A stretch of 64,000 bases of DNA from Bacteriovorax sp. Seq25_V (GTDB taxonomy: Bacteria; Bdellovibrionota; Bacteriovoracia; Bacteriovoracales; Bacteriovoracaceae). Under the pieces are notes generated by a model. That model was given only the letters and a program-made list of their open reading frames with translations. It had not been told where the DNA came from and ran no database searches. A program made the translations under genes and the position numbers. Shown here one piece after another: positions 9,093 through 16,001 of this stretch; position 1 is the stretch's first letter, and each line of letters begins with the position of its first letter. The stretch spans positions 62,001 to 126,000 of the forward strand of contig NZ_AUNI01000010.1 of the NCBI RefSeq assembly GCF_000447795.1, written 5' to 3'.

Positions 9093-9236
9093 GCTCCGAC
9101 CATTCTTTCCCAGTTCTAGTTTTTAATTTCACGAACATAAATGGTCTTAAAAATATAGCGCTAACGCTTATATTTTTAGTTTTCGTTCTTACGCATCTTT
9201 GCGCCAAAGCCCGTTAGCCTTTGATCGCAAGATGTG
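9093..9236 (+). repeat. tRNA-tail tandem repeat, unit 2
   Basis: This 144-bp unit again begins GCTCCGACCATTCTTTCCCA. From about base 50 to the end it differs from unit 1 at essentially one position (GTTAGCC instead of GTTGGCC). Differences cluster in the AT-rich stretch after the trailer. Both hairpins are preserved, which suggests recent duplication or selection for RNA structure. I found no convincing reading frame in it. Confidence 0.88.
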
Positions 9237-9292
9237 GCTCCGACCATTCTTTCCCAGTTCAGTTTTTTATTTCACGAATATAAATGATCTTA
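9237..9292 (+). repeat. tRNA-tail tandem repeat, partial unit 3
   Basis: The third copy keeps GCTCCGACCATTCTTTCCCA and the following AT-rich part through ATGATCTTAAA. It then diverges and lacks the long GC-rich palindrome. It leads into a bidirectional terminator at 9342-9366. The stretch from 8960 to 9340 holds these repeats and no gene. Confidence 0.82.
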
Positions 9293-9334
9293 AAGTTTCA
9301 GTGTTGATGCTAGAAATTTTAATTTGGTTTTATA

Positions 9335-9370
9335 AATCAAAAAGCACTCTTTCGAGTGCTTAGTTTTTAT
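9335..9370. terminator. Bidirectional rho-independent terminator
   Basis: A perfect 8-bp stem AAGCACTC (9342-9349) and GAGTGCTT (9354-9361) surrounds a TTTC loop. T-rich tracts lie on both sides: GTTTTTATT on the plus strand and TTTTTGATTT on the minus strand. It sits immediately after the stop of the small minus-strand gene and also closes the tRNA-repeat transcript. Confidence 0.85.
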
Positions 9371-9675
9371 TCTTGAGAAGATTCTTTTTTCTTCTCTTTC
9401 ATTTTCTTCTTCATTGCTTTTTTATGTTCTTGTCTTTTTTCTTTCATGCCTTTCATTTTCTCTTTCATTTTTGCACGACAAGACTTGAGTTCTTCACGAT
9501 TTTTAGCAGCAGAAATACAGGCCTTACCTTCAGTTAGACTTGAAATTCTTTCATCCATTCCTGCAAGGATTTTCGTTTTTGCTGCTTCAAACTTTTCACC
9601 TTTCTTTGCGTCTTTGTTGTCCGAAGCGAATGTACTGAGAGAAAAAATTGTAGCTAGAATTAAAAAATATTTCAT
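9367..9675 (-). CDS. Small secreted Lys-rich protein
   Basis: The 102-aa protein begins with a signal peptide (MKYFLILATIFSLSTFA, predicted cleavage before S18). The mature protein is highly charged and helical, with a Lys/Glu/Met-rich C-terminal half (KMKGMKEKRQEHKKAMKKK) and two Cys near the middle (ACIS and SCRA) that could form a disulfide. A good Shine-Dalgarno (AAGGAGA) precedes the start. It is monocistronic, with a palindrome in its leader and a terminator after its stop. I do not recognise a family. A periplasmic nucleic-acid, heme or metal-binding role would be a guess. Confidence 0.75.
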   Translation of the reverse strand: MKYFLILATIFSLSTFASDNKDAKKGEKFEAAKTKILAGMDERISSLTEGKACISAAKNREELKSCRAKMKEKMKGMKEKRQEHKKAMKKKMKEKKKESSQE

Positions 9676-9689
9676 TAAATTCTCCTTGT

Positions 9690-9706
9690 TATCGAGGGAC
9701 TCGATA
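9690..9706. promoter_or_regulatory. Palindrome in leader of the Lys-rich protein gene
   Basis: TATCGAG and CTCGATA form a perfect 7-bp inverted repeat separated by GGA, 15 bp upstream of the start at 9675. It has the size and symmetry of a dimeric repressor site, or could be an mRNA hairpin just upstream of the Shine-Dalgarno. Confidence 0.45.
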
Positions 9707-9796
9707 TTGTTATTTATTGTACGAAGACAAAACGTAAAAGTTTCTAAACATAGGCATATCGACTAAGAAAAATAACAACTAAAGAAAATTAGATAG

Positions 9797-10939
9797 TTAG
9801 GCAGCCTTTTTCTTTGGCTTCCCTTCAGGTTTTGTGAAGTCGCTACTAATCTTCTTAGGCTGAACCTTTTGAATCGGTAGAACTTTGTGGGCCCTTTCAG
9901 TGTCAAAATCTTCAGGAAGTTCAATACCGGCCTTACCATTAAGAACTGCTTTTGAGATTTTTTCAGTGAAGAATTTAAAAATTTCTGGATCTATTTTTTT
10001 ACCAACTGTTTTTTCCATGACAGCGAGTGCATCTTCAATTGGTAGAACATCAGAGTAAGATCTCTTCGTCGTGATAGCATCGAAAAAGTCTGCAATTGAG
10101 CAAACTCGTGAGAAAAGATGATGGTCCTTCCCAGGCAATTTATTTGGATAACCAGTTCCATCCCAGTTTTCATGATGCTCTAGAATAACTCTCTTGATTG
10201 CTTCCTTGTTTATTCCAGGTAGGTCAGGGGAAGATTGTTCAAAAAGCTCAGCTCCCAATTCTGGGTGAGTTTTGATGACATTAAAATCTTCATCAGAAAG
10301 TTTTCCTGTATTATTTAAAATATCTGTCGGGATTTTAGTTTTTCCTAAATCGTGTAAAAGGCCACCTAGACCAGCGCTAACGAGGTCTTCTTCTTTTGCG
10401 TTTGGTTTTAGAGATTTGAAAATTAAAACCGTGTACATACTTACATTGATAGAATGGTCGTAGGTATAAAAATCATGAAATGAAAGATCAGCAATAAGAT
10501 TCTTAAGATTGTTGATATCATAATCTCTAATTACGCCAACCATTGACTTCATTGATTCATGACAACCTTCAATTGCCTCGCCAAGGATTTGCGTATTAAA
10601 TTCCTTGGAAGGACTGAATATATCATCAAGATATTTAATAGCTGAATCTTTTATGACAGCTACTTTTTCTATATCTGCTGCATTTTTATGATGTACTAAA
10701 CTTTGTAAATATTTTGGGCGATCACTTTCTTTGACGTAGACACGAAGGTATTTTTTGAAACCTTCAACAAGCTCTTCACGGAGTACTTCTCCTTCACCAA
10801 CAATTTTTACAAATTTTTCAACGGATTCACGTGATGATGAATTCACATAAATTGGATATGGAATCGGCCCATCAATAAAGATAAGGTTGAAAGGGATTGT
10901 AAAATAACTCGAAGATTCTTGGTTTGTGTGATCGTTCAT
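9797..10939 (-). CDS. HD-GYP domain protein (probable cyclic-di-GMP phosphodiesterase)
   Basis: The 380-aa protein has an N-terminal region of about 150 residues without an obvious family, then an HD-GYP domain (about 150-340). The metal-binding HD is in GGLLHDLGKTKIP, with HPELGAEL and the defining HHENWDGTGYP, followed by SRVCSIADFFDAITTKRSY. HD-GYP enzymes hydrolyse cyclic-di-GMP to pGpG or GMP. The key His, Asp and GYP residues are present, so activity is plausible. The N-terminus contains no receiver or PAS domain that I can identify. The C-terminal tail is Lys/Pro-rich. The gene stands alone, so the signal it answers is unknown. Confidence 0.93.
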   Translation of the reverse strand: MNDHTNQESSSYFTIPFNLIFIDGPIPYPIYVNSSSRESVEKFVKIVGEGEVLREELVEGFKKYLRVYVKESDRPKYLQSLVHHKNAADIEKVAVIKDSAIKYLDDIFSPSKEFNTQILGEAIEGCHESMKSMVGVIRDYDINNLKNLIADLSFHDFYTYDHSINVSMYTVLIFKSLKPNAKEEDLVSAGLGGLLHDLGKTKIPTDILNNTGKLSDEDFNVIKTHPELGAELFEQSSPDLPGINKEAIKRVILEHHENWDGTGYPNKLPGKDHHLFSRVCSIADFFDAITTKRSYSDVLPIEDALAVMEKTVGKKIDPEIFKFFTEKISKAVLNGKAGIELPEDFDTERAHKVLPIQKVQPKKISSDFTKPEGKPKKKAA

Positions 10940-11075
10940 AAGTAAATTATCGACATCTGCTGGTATAAGCTTTAGTTATGAATTGTTAAGATGGATCGTG
11001 TTTACAGGAGGTTAGAGCATATAAGATGTAAATAATTCTTAAGTAAAAAATGGCGTTGCCGTTGTCAAAAATTTT

Positions 11076-11087
11076 GAGGTATACCTC
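11076..11087. promoter_or_regulatory. 12-bp perfect palindrome before a secreted-protein gene
   Basis: GAGGTATACCTC is a perfect palindrome ending 6 bp before the ATG at 11094. A TTGCCG element lies 17 bp upstream of GTATAC, so the palindrome may coincide with a -10 region and act as an operator. Alternatively it could fold in mRNA over the ribosome-binding region. Confidence 0.4.
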
Positions 11088-11093
11088 TCCATC

Positions 11094-11501
11094 ATGAAAA
11101 ATATAATACTACTCATCTCACTTTTGTCGGTTCACGCGATGGCGTCTACTGCTTGTTCAAATGCGAAGATTAACCAAGCCGACGAAATCATCATGGAAAA
11201 GTCTTGTGAGTCAATCTGTATCATCAAGGCCCTTGGTTCTGATGCGCGCGAGTATTTAAGAGTAAAATCGGTTAGTGGTATGAATATAGTACAATTGACA
11301 AAGTACTTAGATACTCCAAACTCGCTTCAAGAAGCGGCTTGGGAGGCATCTGATATTGTTAAAATCTATAGTAGCAGTAAAGAACAGCAAAATAAGGCTA
11401 CCATTGCTAAGTATTTTAAAGTTAAGCAAGTCCTTGAAATTATTCAAAAAAAATACGGTAAGGATGAGGATTCGGTTTCTCGTGTCTACAACTGTAAATA
11501 A
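11094..11501 (+). CDS. Secreted hypothetical protein
   Basis: The 135-aa protein has a clear signal peptide (MKNIILLISLLSVHAMAS), probably cut before the T/A-C segment. Four Cys occur early in the mature part (ACSN, KSCESICI) and one at the extreme C-terminus (YNCK), so disulfides in the periplasm are likely. The middle is helical. It is a single gene between the HD-GYP gene (divergent) and smc. I do not recognise a family. Confidence 0.75.
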   Translation: MKNIILLISLLSVHAMASTACSNAKINQADEIIMEKSCESICIIKALGSDAREYLRVKSVSGMNIVQLTKYLDTPNSLQEAAWEASDIVKIYSSSKEQQNKATIAKYFKVKQVLEIIQKKYGKDEDSVSRVYNCK

Positions 11502-11668
11502 CCCTCCAGATGTAAGTTTTTTTTATTCTCTAAGTAATCGAAACTACGTTGTCGCCGTAGGGGCAAAAAACTATTTTAAGTGTACGAATCCCTTCTGTTA
11601 ATGGTAGATTGGGTGTCTAACACACAACACTAATTTAAAATTATTTATTTTGAGACGACGGAGTAAAT

Positions 11669-14600
11669 GTGCAACTGAAAAGATTGATTATTCAGGGATT
11701 TAAATCATTCAAAGATAGAACGGTTATTAATTTCGATGATGGAATTACAGGAATCGTTGGGCCAAATGGATGTGGTAAATCTAATATCGTTGATGCCTTA
11801 TTTTGGGTAATGGGAGAGCAGTCTGCCAAGCACCTCAGAGGTAGTTCAATGAAAGACCTGATCTTTGCAGGATCTTCAAAATATTCTCCAGGTTCGTTTG
11901 CAGAAGCAACACTTGTTCTAGAGAACACTACTGGTAAGCATATTCATATTGGAAATAAGGTGGCGAGTCCTTCTGAGATTCAATTGACAAGAAAGCTTTA
12001 TAAAAATGGTGACACTGAATATCGTATCAACGGTGAACCTGCTCGTCTTAAAGATATCCAAGAAGTTTTCATGGATACAGGAGCTGGGGCGAAGTCTTAT
12101 TCAATTATTGCTCAGGGTGAGATCAATAAACTTGTTCAAATGAAGCCGGTTGAGCGTCGTACGATGATCGAAGAAGTTGCTGGTATTACAAAATTCAAAA
12201 TCAGAAAAAAAGAATCTCTAAAAAAGATTGAAGCTACAGAACAAAACTTAACTCGTCTTGCAGATCTAAAAATTGAAATTGAAAAGAACTTAAGATCGCT
12301 TCAAAAGCAAGCTGAGAAGGCAGAAAGAGCGAGAAGTTTAAAAGATAAAATTCAAAGAACAGAAATTTCTGTAAATGCTCACCGTATGTTTGACATGCTT
12401 AAAGAGCTTAGAGATGGAAGTAGTGAGCTTATTGAAAAGAAAATGCAACTTCAATCTTGGATTAATGAGAAGGAGCAACTAGAAATTTCACTAGAGGAAG
12501 AAAGATATACTCGCGAAGAAAAAGCAGAAGGAATTGAGAATCTTCAAAAAGAAAGAAATGAAATATCGAATAAGCTTGCAAAATCTGAAGAGAGATTAAA
12601 CTCACTTTGTTCAAGTTTAACTGATAAAGAAAAACAATTAGAAACAAGACAACAAGAGACTGAAGATCTTAAGACTGAAATCCTTGAGAGAAGAGAGAAG
12701 CGTGATGCGCTAATCGAAGAGAAAGAAACTGTTGTTGCTTCAGCAAAAGAAGAATTTGACTACGAAGCTGAAGAAGAAAGAATTGAAGAATTAAAAGCAG
12801 AACTAGAACTTAAGAAGGAAGCTTTAAATGATCTTAGAGACTCTCTAACTGAAAAGAAAGAAGAAGTTTCTAAAATGGATCAACTTGCTTTCCAAAATAA
12901 TTCTAAGCTTGAAGAATATGCTCGTTCTCTTCAAGATCTTGCAACTGAAATTGAAGCATTAGAAAAACAATATTCTGGTGTCTCAACTGAGATCGCAAAA
13001 GAAAGAGACGAAGTTAACGCTGCTGAAAAATTAGTAGAAGAGTTAACTTTTAAAGAATCGGTTTCAAAAAGAGAGCTTGAAGAGCTAACTCGTTTTGATA
13101 GAGATCTTGAAGCAACTTTAAAAACAAAAACAAAAGAACAAATTACTACTGAGTCTCGTTACAACTCTCTAAAAGAAGTTGCATCATCTTTAGAAGGTGC
13201 AAAAGAGGGAATTACTGAGTTCTTAAAAAACAATGAAACTGAAGCTTATAAGCTTTTAGGAAACCTTGTTAAGTGTGATGATAAGTACACTGCTGCTGTT
13301 GAGGCACTTCTCGGAGAGTTTTTCGATACTCTTGTGACAACTGAAGATGATCTAGGTCTACTAAAATCATGGGTAAATGATAACTCTGATAAGGCCCTAG
13401 AAATTCTTCTTGGTGATAAGTCTGCAGATCTTGTATCACCAGAAACAAAAGAGAGAATCTCTGTTAAGCTTGGACAAGAAATTGTAAGCCTTGCTTCTGT
13501 AGTTCAAATTCCAGAAGAATTTAAGTCAAGACTAACACCATACTTAGATGGATTATTCATTGTTGAGAATCTTGATCTTGATAAAGCAAAAACAATTTCA
13601 AGTGCGATTAACTTTATTGGTTTAACGGATATGTCTGGGAAGACAATCCTTAGAAATAGAAATAAGGCAACTGTTCTGGCCGTTAAATCAGCTGAGAATG
13701 AAGCACAAAGTGCTGTTGCTAGAAATAATAAAATTGAAGAACTTGAAGCATCTCTCGCTGTTTTAAACGAAGAAGTCGCTAAGCTTGAAGCACAAGTAGA
13801 AGAAAGCAATAATCTTGTTGCTGCCAAAGTTATTGAGCACGAAGAACTAAGAGATAAGCTTGCAAACTCTAAAGCTGACTTTGCCTCTAAGAAATCTGCT
13901 CTTGATTCTAAGCTTTCTGGAATGGAGAACGGTAATACAAGACTTGATATCTTAAAGTCTCGTCGCGATGAAACTTCAAAACTTCGTTTAGATATTCTTG
14001 AAAAAGAAGAGTCATTCTCTAAAGACAAATCTGCTATTGATGAAGAGCTTGAAGAAATCTCTGCATTAATTGAAGAAAGAGAAGCTGAATTTGAAGATGT
14101 TCGCTCTACTTACGAAGCAGATAGAGAAGTTCTAATGGCCAAACAAGTAGAAGCAAAGACTTTTGATCAAAGAGTGAAATCTCTAGAATCTCAAATATTA
14201 GATATCGAAGCTCAACTTGAAAAACAAGAACTTCGTATTCAAACAAACACAGAGTTAGTTGAAAAATTATCTGATGAGATGACTGTTGTTGAAGAAGAAC
14301 TTCAAACTCTTGAAGTAAGTAATAAAGAGACTGCAGAGATCCTATCTGATAAAGATGAAGTACTTTCTCACCTAAAAGACGAATTATCTGAACTTCTTCT
14401 TAGTATGCAGGAGAGAGAAGATAGAGTTAAGGCCCTTGGAAAAGATATCTCTAAAACTGATAAAGAAGTCACAGAAAAAGAAGTTCGTTTCGAGCAGTAC
14501 CTTGCTGAAGAAGAAGAGATTGTTAAGAATATATTTGAAAAGTATAGAGTGGATCTACGTGTTTCAATCGGTCGCTTCTTAGAATATGCTAACGAAGATT

Positions 14601-15352
14601 TCGAAAGACTTAATGACGTTTCTAGAATGTATTACATGGAAACTGAAAATGGTGTTGTTGAAGTTGAGGCCGTTTCTTATGACTTCGTAAGAAAATACGG
14701 TCAAGAATTGAAAGAACTTTCAAATAAGCTTAAAAACTATAAGAACGAGTATGTTAGACTTGGCGAGATTAACTGGCAGGCGATTGAAGATTATGACAGA
14801 CAAAAATTACGTCATGACTTCTTAAAGGTTCAGGAAGAAGAGCTAAGAAAATCTTTAGAAGATCTACAGACTGCAATTAATCATATTGATGAAAAATCTA
14901 AAGAGAGATTTGCAATTGCTTTTGAAGAAGTTAACGTTCGTTTCCAAAAAGTATTCCCAATCATCTTTGGTGGTGGATCTGCAACTCTGAAGATTGTAGG
15001 AAATATTGATGACCCTGAATGTGGTCTTGATATTATCGCTCAGCCACCAGGTAAGAAGATGCAAAATATCAACCTGATGTCAGGGGGAGAGAAAGCGATG
15101 ACAGCTGTATCTCTAATCTTCTCAATCTACCTTGTTAAGCCAGCTCCGTTCTGTCTTCTCGATGAGGTTGATGCCCCTCTTGATGATGCTAACGTTGGTA
15201 GATTCAACGAACTTCTAAGAGAGATGAGTAAAGAATCTCAATTTATTTTGATTACTCACAATAAGAAGACAATGGAGCTAAATGATACACTTTACGGTGT
15301 TACAATGCAGGAACCAGGTGTTTCAAAAGCTGTTTCTGTACAACTTCACTAA
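11669..15352 (+). CDS. smc: Chromosome segregation protein SMC
   Basis: The 1227-aa protein is the ATPase of the SMC-ScpAB condensin that compacts and segregates the nucleoid. It has Walker A in GPNGCGKSNIVDALFW (about residues 32-47), long coiled coils either side of a hinge (about 520-640), and C-terminal ABC signature LMSGGEKAM followed by Walker B FCLLDEVDAPLDDANV. The start is GTG 11669, preceded by GGAG at 11660-11663; an overlapping ATG at 11667 hits a stop at once. The length is at the usual upper end for bacterial SMC. No scpA or scpB is nearby. The coil segments are rich in Glu/Lys, as expected. Confidence 0.97.
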   Translation: MQLKRLIIQGFKSFKDRTVINFDDGITGIVGPNGCGKSNIVDALFWVMGEQSAKHLRGSSMKDLIFAGSSKYSPGSFAEATLVLENTTGKHIHIGNKVASPSEIQLTRKLYKNGDTEYRINGEPARLKDIQEVFMDTGAGAKSYSIIAQGEINKLVQMKPVERRTMIEEVAGITKFKIRKKESLKKIEATEQNLTRLADLKIEIEKNLRSLQKQAEKAERARSLKDKIQRTEISVNAHRMFDMLKELRDGSSELIEKKMQLQSWINEKEQLEISLEEERYTREEKAEGIENLQKERNEISNKLAKSEERLNSLCSSLTDKEKQLETRQQETEDLKTEILERREKRDALIEEKETVVASAKEEFDYEAEEERIEELKAELELKKEALNDLRDSLTEKKEEVSKMDQLAFQNNSKLEEYARSLQDLATEIEALEKQYSGVSTEIAKERDEVNAAEKLVEELTFKESVSKRELEELTRFDRDLEATLKTKTKEQITTESRYNSLKEVASSLEGAKEGITEFLKNNETEAYKLLGNLVKCDDKYTAAVEALLGEFFDTLVTTEDDLGLLKSWVNDNSDKALEILLGDKSADLVSPETKERISVKLGQEIVSLASVVQIPEEFKSRLTPYLDGLFIVENLDLDKAKTISSAINFIGLTDMSGKTILRNRNKATVLAVKSAENEAQSAVARNNKIEELEASLAVLNEEVAKLEAQVEESNNLVAAKVIEHEELRDKLANSKADFASKKSALDSKLSGMENGNTRLDILKSRRDETSKLRLDILEKEESFSKDKSAIDEELEEISALIEEREAEFEDVRSTYEADREVLMAKQVEAKTFDQRVKSLESQILDIEAQLEKQELRIQTNTELVEKLSDEMTVVEEELQTLEVSNKETAEILSDKDEVLSHLKDELSELLLSMQEREDRVKALGKDISKTDKEVTEKEVRFEQYLAEEEEIVKNIFEKYRVDLRVSIGRFLEYANEDFERLNDVSRMYYMETENGVVEVEAVSYDFVRKYGQELKELSNKLKNYKNEYVRLGEINWQAIEDYDRQKLRHDFLKVQEEELRKSLEDLQTAINHIDEKSKERFAIAFEEVNVRFQKVFPIIFGGGSATLKIVGNIDDPECGLDIIAQPPGKKMQNINLMSGGEKAMTAVSLIFSIYLVKPAPFCLLDEVDAPLDDANVGRFNELLREMSKESQFILITHNKKTMELNDTLYGVTMQEPGVSKAVSVQLH

Positions 15353-15373
15353 TTTCAAAAAACAAATTATACT
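15345..15373 (+). promoter_or_regulatory. Candidate sigma70 promoter for lolA
   Basis: TTCACT (15345-15350) and TATACT (15368-15373) are spaced by 17 bp, and the -35 element overlaps the smc stop. A transcript would begin around 15380, within the left arm of the palindrome described next, so DNA-level regulation is also possible. The prediction rests on consensus alone. Confidence 0.4.
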
Positions 15374-15403
15374 ATTGGGGTCTATTAATCGGAGACCCCA
15401 ATA
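15373..15403 (+). promoter_or_regulatory. Hairpin enclosing the lolA Shine-Dalgarno and start
   Basis: The arms ATTGGGGTCT (15374-15383) and AGACCCCAAT (15393-15402) are perfectly complementary and extended by a T-A pair that uses the A of the lolA ATG. The GGAG Shine-Dalgarno (15391-15394) straddles loop and stem. No T-run follows, so it is not a simple terminator. In smc read-through mRNA it would hide the lolA ribosome site. In DNA it would be an operator over the transcription start. Confidence 0.65.
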
Positions 15404-15999
15404 TGCTTAAATCATTTATCTTTCTTTTATCAATTCCGACTTTCGCTTTTATACCAAACTCATTCAAGATGAATTATACGCAAGAATTTAAATCGCAAGT
15501 GAGTCAGCAAAATAGAAGTGGAACAGGAGTGTTCGAATATAAATACCCAAGTAATTTAAAAATCGATCAAGAAAAACCAGAGAAACTTGTATATGTTTCG
15601 AATTCTAAAACCACTTGGATTTATCGTGCTCCACTATTTGACGACGAACCAGCTGAGGTAACTGTTCATAAGGGACAGGCCGCGAGCCTTTCAAGTTTTT
15701 TTGATATTCTAAAAGATGGACTAAAGACAAATGGAAACTATTCTGTCGCAATTAAGGGTAGTGAGGCTCTTTTAACATTTAACAAGTCAGCATCAAAATC
15801 AACTGGAATTAAAACTGCCACATTAAAATTTAATAAAGCTGATAGGCTAATCTTCGATGAACTTAATATTATCGATATTAGTTATACTGATGGTCGATTA
15901 GTTGAACTGAAACTTTCAAATATTGCAACAAAAGTTACATTTCCAGCCAAACATTTTGTTTTTGAAATTCCAAAAGGAGCGAAAGTACTAAAACAGTAG
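15403..15999 (+). CDS. lolA: Outer-membrane lipoprotein carrier LolA-like protein
   Basis: The 198-aa protein has a signal peptide (MLKSFIFLLSIPTFAF) and the LolA fold pattern: an early QEF strand, GTGVFEYKYPSNLKI (the family's reducing G-x-F-x-x-x-x-P-x-x-x-R-like segment), and VYVSNSKTTWIYRAPLFDDEPAEVTV. LolA collects lipoproteins released by LolCDE at the inner membrane and carries them across the periplasm to LolB. The sequence is divergent but order and length fit. It lies 50 bp downstream of smc behind an unusual hairpin, and convergent with the lytic transglycosylase with only 2 bp between stops. Confidence 0.85.
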   Translation: MLKSFIFLLSIPTFAFIPNSFKMNYTQEFKSQVSQQNRSGTGVFEYKYPSNLKIDQEKPEKLVYVSNSKTTWIYRAPLFDDEPAEVTVHKGQAASLSSFFDILKDGLKTNGNYSVAIKGSEALLTFNKSASKSTGIKTATLKFNKADRLIFDELNIIDISYTDGRLVELKLSNIATKVTFPAKHFVFEIPKGAKVLKQ

Positions 16000-16001
16000 T
16001 C

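Noticed and set aside
8950-9292. Integration (att) sites of a genomic island at tRNA-Pro
   Set aside because: The tail copies are only about 144 bp apart, and no integrase or cargo lies between or near them.
11356-11601. 81-codon plus-strand frame extending past the secreted-protein gene
   Set aside because: It overlaps the better-supported 11094-11501 gene in another frame and has no Shine-Dalgarno or signal features.
13504-14028. 174-codon minus-strand open frame inside smc
   Set aside because: It is antisense to the coiled-coil region of a certain gene, is Ser-rich as expected from the complement of Glu/Lys/Leu codons, and has no family features.
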